From assembly GCA_021029095.1 (NCBI GenBank), contig JAJOHG010000001.1, forward strand, positions 992,001 to 1,056,000: a DNA stretch of 64,000 nt, read 5' to 3'. Positions 10,171 to 21,566 of the stretch are shown piece after piece; within the stretch, counting starts at the first letter, position 1; each line of letters starts with the position of its first letter. The notes beneath the pieces were generated by a model. The model was given only the letters and a program-made list of their open reading frames with translations, did no database searches and had not been told where the DNA came from. The stretch comes from Phellopilus nigrolimitatus (taxonomy: Eukaryota; Basidiomycota; Agaricomycetes; Hymenochaetales; Hymenochaetaceae). Made by a program: the position numbers and the translations under genes.

Positions 10171-12140
10171 TCATAACCCGGCAGCAGTGCGGACAAAGGC
10201 GTCAGACACCTGCATCGTTCGTGACCTGAAGAAAGACGATCAACCAGATAATTCATAACTGGCGATGATGAATCTTACTGTGTCAGGGTACATCACTGCA
10301 GATCGAGCACCCGTTTCCGTCTTTGCAAATAAGTTGCTCGGGAGGACATTGATAGCTTTAACGCATTCTGCATGGTCTCAGTATCTGCGTGGTAGATTAA
10401 AACGTCCTTACCAGTGTCGGGATAAAGATCAAATATGATTATCTCCTTGCCAGTAGCTTCCTCAAACACCATGCCTGCAAAACTGTAGACGATAATTAAT
10501 AGTATACGGGCCTGCATGCATGTAGATATCGGCATGGATCAGAGATGCGCGATCCTTCGAAGATGTCGGGTTCAGCTGCATGTTATGGCCGATGAAAAGA
10601 CGAGTCTTTGCGAAACCCGGCGGAGACTCAAGTCTACCGTCCCGATAAAGGTTTAAAACGAGATGACTTTGAATGTGAGTGTTGTTCGTATTGAGGCGTT
10701 CGGTGCAGGCCCGAGCTGAGAAAACGATCGGTTTGTAATTAAGGTTTACGTTGGGCGAACAAGACCCTTGATCACAATAGCTCGATAATTAGTTTCCGTC
10801 AGTGGAAGAACATAAAGCCCCGGCTTTCAACATATTCACTTCTGCGTTACATAGACCTAGAAACCGAAAAGGCCAGATGAATCCGGGGTATTTGTTTTTA
10901 GTATACTTACCTCGAAGCGGAGGTTATTAAAAGTAACATTTTTTCCAGGTAATACCATTCAAGCTTATTTCGGACAAAACTCGATGTGTTTTGAGAAGAC
11001 TAGAGGTACTTTTGAGCAAGTCCATTGCCGCCAGTTCAGTTTGAAACACGCACTATAGAGCGTATTGTCTTGGATATTAACTTTAGAAAGGCCATTACCC
11101 AAATGTATTCGCCTAACGAACCATGACACCGTTGTCGATGCTGAGATCGGCTGTATCAACATACACATCCGACGAAACTTAGAATTATAATCGAACTTAC
11201 AATATACTTTGCACGCCCGCTTTTCCCTCGCTTATCGAGGTTCAGAGATAGCTTGGACTCGGGCCAGCTATATACAGTAAGTTTTGTTTTGAACAGGCCA
11301 GATCTTACTGAATGAAACAAACAACAAAGTAAAATATTGCTCACTTGAATAGTATATCATTTGCCCATCCGCGTTTGCAACATACTTATTTTCAACAATT
11401 AGTTTGTTACTTCGCTGAGAAACCATTTCTAGAAATTGAATACTAAAAACAAAAAAGTCGAATCAAGAAAGAGCACCCACTTTGAAACGGAATGGTTTCA
11501 AACCGGCCGCTTAATGAACTAGCACTGGAAGCGGGTAGACAAATTCAACGCACGGTTTATCCAAAGAGTTCTGTCGTTGAACACATGGCATTGCTCGAGC
11601 CATTGGCAGTAAGAACTGAAAATGGGCTATAGCCAAAAAAATCGACCAATATCAACTATGGCATCAAACGCAACACTCGGTCATGTTTCCAACCTTCCAT
11701 AATCTGACGTCCAAAACGACGCCGCCCTTGACTTTCCTGAACGCGATACCATGAGGACGATTGTCCTCACTCAGTGCATCCCATCGCCATAGATATTGCA
11801 GAAAGGTTAGAGACGTAAGCTAGTACGCGGTGCGAAATAAACAGACTGCTTGACCATGGCCCGACTAAGACCATTGCGCCCGCAGCGTTACACTGAAGTC
11901 CTCTGCAAAAGTGACCTTTTGATAAAGCATCATTAAAATAACACCAGTCATCAGAAAAAAATGAATACACCATGATCCCTGGAGATTTCTGACAGTATGA
12001 ATTTATAGGACGCTCAAAATAAAAACTTCCTTAAAACACTGAGTATAAAATCTGGGCAAATGAAATGCGACTACTGTGCTTACCTTGTATTGTAGGTGTA
12101 TGTCGGTCGGATATATTGCCTCATATGCTGACTTTACCAT
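10171..12140 (-). CDS. Unrecognised multi-exon gene, possibly decaying
   Basis: I do not recognise this gene. Coding-like stretches on the minus strand are flanked by plausible splice sites: a start exon at 12140 (MVKSAYEAIYPT), then SFFSDDWCYFNDALS, YLWRWDALSEDNRPHG, LTVYSWPESKLSLNLD, VNIQDNTLYSACFKLN, VLPGKNVTFNNLRFE, SARACTERLNTNNTH, TRLFIGHNMQLNPTSS, IFDLYPDT and a last exon ending SDAFVRTAAGL. The stretches do not join into one clean frame. In-frame stops lie after FCPK near 10970, one expected acceptor near 11800 reads CAA instead of CAG, and a one-base shift is needed near 11525. It could be a lineage-specific gene with consensus errors or a gene relic. No domain is assigned and start, end and splicing are provisional. 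Confidence 0.35.
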
Positions 12141-12872
12141 TCGTCAAGCTTGTGAACAATATAGTTATGTAAAGATATTATGATTGTCGCATCCTCAGTA
12201 CAGCTCGCCACTGCAGCCATTAACATCGGGATGTTAACGGCACCATTAATGTGCGGAACGACAAAGGTTGTCCGTGTTGCAGCCAGAGAAATGTACGTCA
12301 AGAAGGCAATCAACCGTGCATGCCTTATGCTGAAGTTGGCAAATCCTAAGTTCTCCAGTAATGCTCTTTATTTGTACTACCACGGACGGAGCGAAACAAA
12401 TCGGGAACGGAGGCCAAGACCAGGACTTAAGACAAATAATAGCCCAGGGATTTTCGCTATTTGTTCAGGCTGTCCTTCTAGCACAAACCAAGAAGACCCT
12501 CTCATAAAATACGAATGATTCGTTGTCACAAGGGCTTAGCGGGTGGTCCGCAATATGCTTTGGCGTAAGTCTGGTGTTTCGAGAGCCTTTCTGCACATGA
12601 ATGTAATGAATTACCTGCAGATTCATTGAGAGAAAACACGCACCGTATCCCTGACGGGCCGCCTGACTGACTCGCAAAATGTCAAGAAATGCACTTTCTT
12701 TCCGGAAGGCGATTCGCTCAAACTTGTGGTCAAAGCAATAAATGTAAACACGTTGTCATCAAAGAATGGCGCGTTGAGCGCTCAACTGGTAATAATAATA
12801 AGGACCAATCACAGATGAATGCGATTGGCAAAGATAAACCAAAAAATGGAATCAAAGGGAGAGCACGGCTCT
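12141..12872. other. Intergenic / unassigned
   Basis: Between the start of the unrecognised locus and the stop of PABA synthase. Frames of 70-112 codons exist on both strands, including one of 112 codons at 12180-12518 (+), but its mirror frame on the minus strand is equally open and neither shows a domain. No RNA gene seen. Confidence 0.4.
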
Positions 12873-15221
12873 CTACTCTTCTGTTCGAAAAGCCCGCAAA
12901 ACGCTGTGCAGTTTTGTGATCATTTCATCCCATTCCGACAACGGGTCTGACAGCGCGGTGATAGCCCCGCCCGCGCCGACAAACCATTTGTCATATTCGA
13001 CGTCGACACCTTTAGAGATCTCCGGTGACCCATCCGTCATAAACTCTTCATCTAGCTTGAAGCAGCTGCGAATGACGACGGACCAGTCACCGCTACCACC
13101 GACGCACCAGTAGCCTGCGACACCGGAGTAGATTCCGCGCTCGCCATTTTCTAAACCTTGCAGAAGTTGCACGCTCCGTTTCTTTGGCGCGCCTGTCATA
13201 CTTCCAGGGGGTAAACTCTTATGCAGCATATCCCATCCGAGTTGCTTGTTGCAATGATGCTCATCTTCGCTATCGAGCTTCGAAGGAACGGGAGGTTGAG
13301 GCCGACCCTCGATGACGCTGACAAGCTGCCACATCGTCTCGTACTCCTCGATATCGCAGAATTTCTTCACGTCGACATCAGCCCCGACGACACCGTGCAG
13401 ATCATGACGAATAAGATCAACAATCATGAGATTTTCGCCGATCTCCTTCGGGCTGCCTAGTATGTCTTCTGCATGCTTACGCGTCACATCTGCCCCTTTC
13501 CTTACAGTCCCTTTATAGGGCGGAGCTGGAAGCACTGTGTTGATGGGCGAGAGTATGACAGAAAACGCTCGGGGGAAGAGGAAATAAGTGTCGTTGGGTG
13601 AAGACGTAAATATGCAGCATATGGTGCTGGATTCACCGATCTGACCTTCTTGTAGAGTTCCCATGAGGTCTGAAAGGAAGGCGTGGGTGTCTTTGGCACC
13701 AGTATCTGCGTTCGTCCAGTCAGACATAGCTCGTATGATTCTCCTGCGAACAGATAATCTTGCGCCTCTTTGACCTTCGAAACGTAGTCTTCCTTGTCCG
13801 GACAAATGACAGTGACTTTCTCATCCGAACGGGACATGAAATGGGCCTTTTGGAGGTCATCTTCTCTGTTTGCCGCGCGTTTCAGGGCGGACGCAGAAGA
13901 AGCAAGCCAGTCATCATCCTTCGGTAGAAGCGATTGCAAAACAATACATCCTGTCTTCACATCGACTACAAGACTGCGCTCGATGAAGACAAGGTTTACG
14001 TCAGGAAATCGTGCGTTCTTGTTATTCCGGCGACGCTGACAGCATTGAATTGCATCAACGCCTAGTTCGTAGCTTAGATAACCGACAAGACCGCCCCAGA
14101 ATGGCACGGACGAATCGCCTTCGACAGCTTCTTTTGTTTGCATAAAGGAAGCCAGCCACATCCATATGTCAGACGAACCTAGTGTGCAAGATGTGCGCCT
14201 CTTTCCCTGGATCAAGCTGACAAAGGTATCTCCAACAAAGTGTTGGATTTTGAGCGTGGATGGATGGATGCAGCCGATTATGGAATGCGCGCCTGGTTGA
14301 GCTGCCGAATCCAGGAGAACAAAGTCTGTACCGGCTTTGTGCACTCCGAGTACTTCGCAAATGTGCGGAACGCTGAGCTGAGGCAACAGGAGCTTGGAAG
14401 AAACGACACGTTGAGGGCTGAATTTGAGTCGCGAAGCGTCGGCAAATCGTACTGACGGCCAAGCATTACCAGAAAACTGGCTCTGAGCTGGATCATCCCA
14501 TAACTTGGCGTATTTTCCTGCCCTCAATCGCCAGTCGCATGCCAAACGCCAAAAATTTTGGATTACAAGGAGACCGCTTCCATCCGTGCAGACGGATTCC
14601 GGATGATATTGCACTCCCCAAAATGGCTTGTGTTTGTGCTTGAGAGACATGGTCACCTGTCCATTTTCTTCACCGTCGTCTGCCCATGCTAAGCCCTCCA
14701 GTTTCGGCGACAATTCCATATCAATACAAAGCGAATGATAGCGAACCACCGAGGATCCCTGTAGTACCTCTTGAAAAAGCAAGTCTCCATTATGCGCTAC
14801 GCGGGAGACCTGTCCATGCTTCACCACATTCAGTCTCTTCAAAATCGCACCGAATTCAACCCCAAGACTTTGAAAGCCGAGGCATACGCCGAATATAGGA
14901 AGAAGTGAGTCATCGGGCAGTTTCCATAGGTCTTTGACGACGCCTATATCAGAAGGTACGAGCGGTGATCCTGGTCCTGGGCCGACGAGGATTGCGGAGA
15001 AATAAGAAAGGTAATGGACGAGTTGGGCGAAAGCCACCTCGTCGTTCTTGATAATGTAGATTGAAGAAGAAGGAATCGCTCTATTTACAAGGGCAGCGAG
15101 ACTGTAGAAAGAAACCTGGGTCAGGAGACGAAGCCGATGGGGAGAAAGCAACCAACTTGTGCGTGAAAGAGTCATACGAATCAATGATTAAGATCTTCGG
15201 ACGGTCTTCATAGGATCCCAT
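12873..15221 (-). CDS. PAB1: Aminodeoxychorismate (PABA) synthase, glutaminase-synthase fusion
   Basis: Makes 4-amino-4-deoxychorismate from chorismate and glutamine, the first step to p-aminobenzoate and folate. The start ATG at 15221 precedes KILIIDSYDSFTH; an intron then leads to LAALVNRAIP. The class I glutamine amidotransferase part has the oxyanion loop ILVGPGPGSP, the nucleophile in FGVCLGFQSLG and the His-Glu pair in YHPES. The TrpE/PabB part has PFWGGLVGYLSYELG, NPAPYAAYLRL, SSSPERFLSYSR, LIRHDLHGVVG, PPGSMTGAPKKRSVQLL and GERGIYSGVAGYW. One base is missing within CCC 13509-13511, between RPIKG and TVRKGAD. Both sides are strongly conserved, so an assembly error is more likely than loss of function. 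It lies head-to-head with the hydroxyisourate hydrolase gene, with 227 bases between the start codons. Confidence 0.93.
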
Positions 15222-15448
15222 GGATAGCGTCTTGGAAAGCAAGAAAGATGGCCACGAACACGGAAACTAGATTTTCTTTTGCCTATGAGAAGGGAGACAT
15301 GGTGATATAGGGATGAGAGTAAAAGTTCAAAAAATCGAAACGAGAGTCGGATCTCGATTGCATAATGCAACTTGTGTACGTCATCGGCTGCAGCATATAC
15401 TAATCGAGCCTGGCTGCCTGAGTATGCAGTTGTAAGTATCTTGCTACG

Positions 15449-16015
15449 ATGTCTGCAACAAAGTCGCCCGTTACTTGCCACGGTCAGAGCAACTGCTTCA
15501 TATTCGAACTAAGTATCATACTCAACGTTCGCAGTTCTCGATTCTTCAGTGGGAAAACCAGCGAGTGGCGTCTCAGTCAAACTTCAAAAGTATCGGAAGA
15601 TTTCTACCTCCTCTGAAGGCTCGGTCTTTGCCTTCGACCCGATCGCCCACGGGTGCGAGCCCTCCCTTTAAGAGACGCATACTTACCCTGATAGCCGTCA
15701 TTTCTCTTGCTGATAGGAAGACCAACGACGACGGTCGATGTTTAGATCTGTTGACGCCGATTCGTGAATCTGTCGAGGATTCTGTTGTTCTGCACCCCGG
15801 GCTCTATAAAATCGTCTTTCAGACAAAGGAGTACTTTGATGCTCTGAATAGGGAAAGCTTCTATCCGTGGGTCGAAGTAGGTCATTAATTCATACATGCG
15901 ACCTGTTGCTAAATGGAATGCACAGATTACATTTGAGGTCAAGGATCCAAGCCAGCATTACCATATACCCCTTCTTCTCAGCCCACACTCGTACACGACG
16001 TACAGGGGCAGTTAA
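15449..16015 (+). CDS. 5-hydroxyisourate hydrolase (transthyretin-like)
   Basis: Second step of urate breakdown: hydrolyses 5-hydroxyisourate to OHCU, usually in peroxisome or cytosol. Four exons joined by GT-AG introns give a protein of about 120 residues, the usual length. It opens [19 protein letters not shown], where the conserved His lies in the TCHVLD motif, continues DDGRCLDLL and FYPWVE, and ends with the diagnostic tetrapeptide YRGS just before the stop (YTTYRGS). No peroxisomal SKL-type tail is seen. The start at 15449 is the first ATG and puts the catalytic His near residue 10, as in the family. The gene is divergent from PABA synthase and convergent with UBC12. Confidence 0.92.
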
Positions 16016-16255
16016 GCGCCAACGAGACGTTTCGCAGCAACGTAGAAAAGTCATATTAAAGCATTTGCATCGGTGTCATATCTACACTGGCATGGATTCT
16101 GTACATGATACGAATCGACGCAACGCCCGCCACTAGCATTTGCCCACCTAGAAGTAGAGAATGAAACAACGGATAGATGTACCTAACTTGAACGTGCCCT
16201 TACTCTCCAAGTCCACGAGAGTCGTATGCGTGACATCTACACGGATAAGAGAGGA

Positions 16256-16265
16256 GGGGGGGGGG
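16256..16265. repeat. G10 homopolymer
   Basis: Ten G in a row on the plus strand, three bases downstream of the UBC12 stop codon. Its length is likely unreliable in any assembly. Confidence 0.8.
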
Positions 16266-16268
16266 CGT

Positions 16269-17132
16269 CTACACATCCTTGACTCGGACATCATCATATT
16301 GTACGTTGCCAATGTCACGTCCAACCATAGAGGCCTTTACATTACGAATGAATTTTTCTCGGTTTTCTCGAAGGTCTTTAGCGGCGTCTGTATCGCGAAG
16401 ATCAGTTCGCAAAAGAAAATATGCATATGTAGCTGCACGAACCTTTGTTCAGTGGATCGTCCGCGTTCGGCTCCAAAAAGAGATATTGGAGGCCAACGAA
16501 GACTGAGTTCAGATTGAGTACTGGTTTCCAGTCTTCTCGAAGAATGTTAAGGCAAACATTGCCGTCCAGATCTATGTTAGGGTGATATATCTGAATAACA
16601 GGCGGAAACGTGAGTCCCACTCCTTTCAAACGAATGTCATGACTTCGCCCACTTTTTGCGTGCATTTGACTTTCGGCTCTTTGTGGGGGTAATTATCAGG
16701 GATATCGAAGGTAAACTTAAAAGTACCGCCTTGGTACATTCCTGAGCAGCGAGTTCAGATTGATTTTATCCAATCCGAGGACACCGTACCTTCGTCAGGC
16801 GTGATTTCTAGGGTGAAATGCTGCAGGTTCTCGGGATCAGGCCAAACAGCCTTTATGGTCCCTCCGAAGTCACCCAGCTCCGACACATCTACTCACGTAG
16901 TAGAACGATCGATTAGCTGCAGTGTTGAAATCCAGCGCACGGCATGGCATAGACATACCCTTCTGCACACGGAGCTGAGCTGAGGTTACCTTGGCAGTCT
17001 TCGGCCCCCCCTTCCGCTTCTCCTTCTGCAAACTCAAGATCTAAGGGATCGGCGCGTCAGAAAGAACAAAATATGCGTTGTGTGCCACCATGCGGAGCAT
17101 TTTAGACGAGAGGACAGACTGACCTTCAGCAT
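16269..17132 (-). CDS. UBC12: NEDD8-conjugating enzyme E2 Ubc12
   Basis: Transfers NEDD8/Rub1 to cullins to activate SCF-type ubiquitin ligases. The first exon is only MLK before an intron. It is followed by the basic N-terminal tail [10 protein letters not shown], the E2 fold with [13 protein letters not shown], the HPN motif [20 protein letters not shown] with the active cysteine in NVCLN, the segment [20 protein letters not shown] typical of Ubc12, and the end YDDVRVKDV. About 180 residues in six exons; all junctions keep frame. The start is supported by the family's short N-terminal extension that binds the NEDD8 E1. A G10 run (16256-16265) lies three bases past the stop on this strand. 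Confidence 0.93.
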
Positions 17133-17368
17133 GAGTACGATGTTATGTCAAGCGTGATGTTGTTTGTTACAGATTAAGTGAATAGAAAGCAGCTACGAAT
17201 ACAAGTGCGAAAAAGTCTTGAGGCTCGAGAACAAGGTGGGCGTGGAGGTCAGAAGCGAAGATGCGCGGTGGCGCGCGTGCACGCTTGAGAGTCCGGAAGC
17301 AGCCAGAACTGGTCTGGTTCTCGTGTGCAGTTCAGCTTCCCATTCCGCTTCGGCCTCAAACCGTGACC

Positions 17369-18895
17369 ATGTCCTTCGCCTCACTGCCCATTATCAATCT
17401 CGATCTCTTCCTGACTGAAACACACGAATCGCAAGCGGTTGTAGCGGAATGTAAGAAGGTGTGGGACTTCGTCCGCTCAAGTCTGGTCGTATGCGCTCAC
17501 TAGTGGTGCTTGGCAGGCTGCAGACGCCTTGGTCATGTACGGAGCTCTCTTAGTCCAGGATTCGCGTGTATCGGAGGACGACAATGGTATGTTTGCCTTG
17601 TTGCTCCTCGTTGCACTCGTCTTTACTTAGCTTTTCTTCCACCAGACACCTTCCTCGACCTCGTCGAAGATTACTTCTCTCAATCTGAAGAAATTCTGAG
17701 AAAGGATGAGCGTTCAGAGCTTGGCTATCAAGTTGGTGTCACCCTTGAAAACACGGAGAAGCCTAAATGCGCCGTAGATGAACCCTGTCTGCAAATTATT
17801 GCGCGTCTTGAGCCATCTGAGAGGCCGTTGGATATCACAGCGCATCAACCAGACCCCAAGTGTCGATTCTTCTGGAAAATGGGCGACGTACCGCCGTACG
17901 AAACACGTTATCCTGCACTCAATGCGCCCAATGTTGTCCCAGAAGATGTATCGATCAAAAACAGATGGGTGCCGACGATGGAAAAGTGGGGAAGCTCAAT
18001 GAAGAATGCGTGCGCTCATGTATTTATTAATCTCATTTTGGGGGTTTCAACAACTATGTGACAGCGTGCAAGGTGTCGCTGAAATGACTGCGCTTGGACA
18101 TTGGACTTTCTTGCCAAACCTTTATTGACGCCAGTCGTTATGGGTAAGCTTTTTCTTTGGTTTTTCCTTCTTGATTTACTCCATGAAAATCAGGCCACAT
18201 CTTCTCGCCCCTACGGCCTCTGATCTTAAGAAGTACGGACAGAAGGTCAGCTTGAGATATCCAGAAAGGATGGACGTTCCCGTTGCTCACGTAAACCGCA
18301 TTATTGGAAGGATACCATTCTTGCGGGGTTTCACAGCGACCTCAATTTTCTAACCATCCATGGTCGTTCGCGCTACCCCGGGCTGCACATTTGGGCCCGT
18401 AATACTGGAAAGCGAATACCTGTGGTGTTCCCGCCGACAGGTCGCTATCTTCTTGTTCAAGCTGGCAAGCAATTTGAACATCTCAGCGGTGGGCTTGTTA
18501 AGGCTGGTTTCCACGAAGTTGTTGTGAGCGACAATACCTTAAAGGTCATTTTTTTACTTGCGTGATCTCCAGTACGAGCTTAACTTAAGTCAATAGACCA
18601 TCGAACGGAGGAAGCAAACTCACCGCGACCGACCGCTTATCCGTGTTTCTAGCACCTTTTTTCTTCCATCTGTCTTCCGATTACGATTTAGTTCCTATCC
18701 CATCTCTTGCAGAACGCGCTAAAGCCTTGAAAGCGGACACGAACAATCTCGGAAATGAAGTGGAAGAAGAGACTTTGTACGAGCCGATGAAAGTCGGCCA
18801 GCAGGTTCAGAAGTACTTCTTTTCGTTTGTTTCGGTAGACAAACTCGCGCTAAATCCAATCTAGTGAGCTACGGCACATCGCGTTGATGGCCTGA
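17369..18895 (+). CDS. 2OG-Fe(II) dioxygenase, isopenicillin-N-synthase-like
   Basis: Starts ATG 17369 (MSFASLPIINLDLF) and ends after NELRHIALMA. The DIOX_N-like half holds TFLDLVEDYFSQSEEIL and DVPPYETRYPALNAPN. The catalytic jelly roll has the iron ligands in AGFHSDLNFLTIHG (H-x-D) and the distal His in AGKQFEHLSGG; VFPPTGRYLLVQ lies between. Family members oxidise small molecules using Fe(II), with or without 2-oxoglutarate; the substrate here is unknown. Seven or so introns give roughly 370 residues. Two single-base gains break the frame: near 18099 (ALG / IGLSCQTF) and in the T-run 18657-18662 (VSSTFF / HLSSDYDLV). Both junctions are conserved, so I treat the gene as intact with consensus errors; real decay is the alternative. 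Confidence 0.8.
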
Positions 18896-18968
18896 GATCA
18901 AAATGAATCATGGAAGGGTTTTTGTGTATGGAGGATGTCACAATAGCGGCGGTCTCTATATCTCTGTT

Positions 18969-21037
18969 TTAACTATATCTGCACTTTCTTTTGATTTCTC
19001 TTCGGCGTCGCCGATTTCTTTCTGGTACATGCTCATCAAACCGTGGACCGCCGAACGCTTTCCTACCTGTTGTGAGCCAGGTCAATAAACTCACAAAACC
19101 GATGACCCCGAGTGCTGCCGACGTGTAATTCATGTTGTCTTTATCGACAGGGCTCACTTGATCGGAAAGTATTAGATCACGGAGACCGCATACGTAAAGG
19201 GGCTTTACCTTGTGGGAAGTTGAAAGTTATAGAGGCGAATAGGAGGAAAATAAAGCCTATAACATTAAGCATAGTCCCCCAACTCCCGAGTTTGTAAGGG
19301 CCATCAAGTTCTCTGTAGTCACCCGTGAACCTGCTCAAAATTCGGACGCCAAGCGGCATCGCATATGAAAGATCTTGATAAACGTTAGGTCAATCGTAGC
19401 GCAGCACAATGCTGGCAACGCACAAAATCCCTCTGTGGCAATGGCAATAACCGTGTTGAATCCCGTCACTGTTCCAAAATCAATCGCACACAGTACGAGC
19501 TGGAAGCCTGCGGCAAGTAGAATCGCATTAACGGGGATCCGTCTTTTCTCATCTACCTTACACCAGAAAGGGGAGAACGGTAGGCCCTGGTCTCGTGCGA
19601 ACGCATACAAGCTACGTGATCCCTCTGCCTGTAACGCCGCGGCGCAGAATAGGCCGATGACGGTGATGAGCGACGCAAGGAAGCACGCCCCAATTTTGGA
19701 TTGGGTGGAGTCGTAGAAGATCTGAATCAGAGGTACACCGGTGGGCGTGTTCGCAGTCCTTTCCAAATCTCCGATGCAAAAGCAGACAGAAACCAGAAAG
19801 ATGAAACCCGTTATGGCGCCGATATAAACGGACATTATTATGGCCTGCGAAAGACTTTATTATTAACTGTAAGGGTAAGAGATGTCTGTGATCTTGCCTT
19901 CGGTGCCTCGCGAGAAGCATTCTTCATCTCTTCTGTCATGTGAGCAGGAGCATCATAGCAGCACATCCCGAAAGCACTCTGCAGTATCTATAAAAACGGT
20001 TAGCAACATTCTACTGACCACACAGGACTTACCCCTAAGATGGCCGCCATAGCAGGACCGAAGCCAGTGAAGTTCTTGAAGTCTTTGAAAACAAAACTGG
20101 CGCTGCAACCAAGTCTTTTTAAATACATTCTTACGCAAAACGGTAATGACCCACGGCTGCTTCTTTGTATTCGTCGCCAAAATAACAGTAATTACGACCA
20201 CGAACGACACGATATTCCAAAGGATAGCAGCCTTGCTCAGTTTATCCAGGAGATGCGGGCCCCTTATATTGAGGAACACTCCGAAGAATGCGACAGCGTA
20301 TGACACTAAGACCACTTGCCAACGCTCGATAACGAAATCCGGATGTGTAAGATTGACCTGGCCAAGAATAAAATTGGCGCAAACAAAGTTATTGGTCGCA
20401 CCCATGGCCAAGATGCCTAAACGAGTTCATGATTGCCTCACTCATAATAATGTCTGGTTCATACCTGTGATCATCAGCCATCCGGTTACCCAGCTCGCAC
20501 CTCTTGCAATCTGTTAAATCAGCTCAATTCTTCTGCCATGAGTCAATTAAGGAAGATTCACTTACCGTTGGGGGTGCAAGTGCTGCAACCCAAGAGTATT
20601 GGCCGCCGGCGACAGGCAATGCTGAACAAATTTCTGCCATCGAGTACGCGACGGCGAGCGAAACGAGCGAGATCGCGATCCAAGAATAGATCATGACAGC
20701 GGGTCCGCCTGCATTTACCCCGGTGATAAGTACTCCCCCGAGGGCCGTCCAGCTGAAACAAAAATATTTATTAGATCGGAATGAAACATTCCATAACGGG
20801 AGAGGAACGAGAAGACTTTCAGAACCTTGTGACTATGCTGAAGCTGAAGCCAATCATTCCCAGAAGACTGAACGACCTCTTCAGCTCTAGAAAAGGGATG
20901 CGCCATGGTAAAGCATCGCCTTACAACTCTTTTCTGGCTCCAAACTTACCCTGTTGATATCCAAGATTCTCAAGAAAGGCATCCTCGCATATATCCACGG
21001 GAGTGGCGTGATTCTGTATGACGACGGGTTGTTTCAT
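18969..21037 (-). CDS. Amino-acid / GABA-choline-type permease (APC superfamily)
   Basis: Start ATG 21037 (MKQPVVIQNHATPVDICED), then LENLGYQQELKRSFSLLG, the family's entry into TM1. Further TM segments include TALGGVLITGVNAGGP, SWIAISLVSLAVAYSMAE, VLVSYAVAFFGVFLNIRG, AAILWNIVSFVVVITVILA, IGAITGFIFLVSVCFC, AACFLASLITVIGLF-like and GVIGFVSLLTWLTTGRKAF; about 12 in all. The motif DAPAHMTEEMKNASREAPK is the signature of the fungal GABA/choline transporter group. It is a plasma- or vacuolar-membrane importer of amino acids, polyamines or choline; the substrate cannot be told. The basic tail RRRRREIKRK follows the last helix. The intron at 19845-19897 has GC-AG ends. All other junctions keep frame. 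Confidence 0.88.
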
Positions 21038-21566
21038 CTTTTCTCTTCGAAAGAAAAAGCAGCGAACTTCGCCTACAAAGCTAGGAAATTGTGTCGAAAA
21101 AGTCCGCTAACCAGCAGCTATTTAAGCCTCGTGGAGCATTAGGACCGCGAGTACTAGAAGCGTGCGGGATTCAATGATAGAAGTGCGAATAGATAAGCCA
21201 TGTTCGCAGATGTATGGTATACGTCCTTGTTTATCACCGACGACGTAGAAAGAAGCCTGAAGCTGTCCAAGATAACGCCGGAACCAGTAGTCCTGAAGAT
21301 AAGTACCAGTCAAACAAGATCAAGACATATCAAGACAGCTGAAGTGGATGCTTTAACTATCGATCGATGTTGGGACAAAAAAAAGCATCATGCGGTTGAT
21401 ATTACAGTTATTCGAAAGCTACATCCACAGCTGTAGGGTTAACGAGTTGATTGTGAGCAAGAACCCGTGATCGACTAAAAACAAACTGACCTAAAAAGCA
21501 GATGATAAAAGTGAAGGATAAAATAAAATAAAGTTAACAACAGCTCGTTGATGCTTGTTGGGCGTT
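21038..21566. other. Intergenic, permease promoter side
   Basis: Upstream region of the permease and 3' end of RRP1, which are transcribed in the same direction. AT-rich near 21480-21540. No frame with domain support, no RNA gene or repeat seen. Confidence 0.5.

Noticed and set aside
10960..11340. Cyanovirin-N-like (CVNH) domain in the unrecognised locus
   Set aside because: Pieces such as SKLSLNLD and DNTLYSAC recall CVNH repeats, but order and spacing do not fit and the frame is broken, so no call was made.
12180..12518. 112-codon plus-strand frame
   Set aside because: The opposite strand is open over the same stretch, and no domain, intron border or promoter supports either frame; listed only as intergenic.
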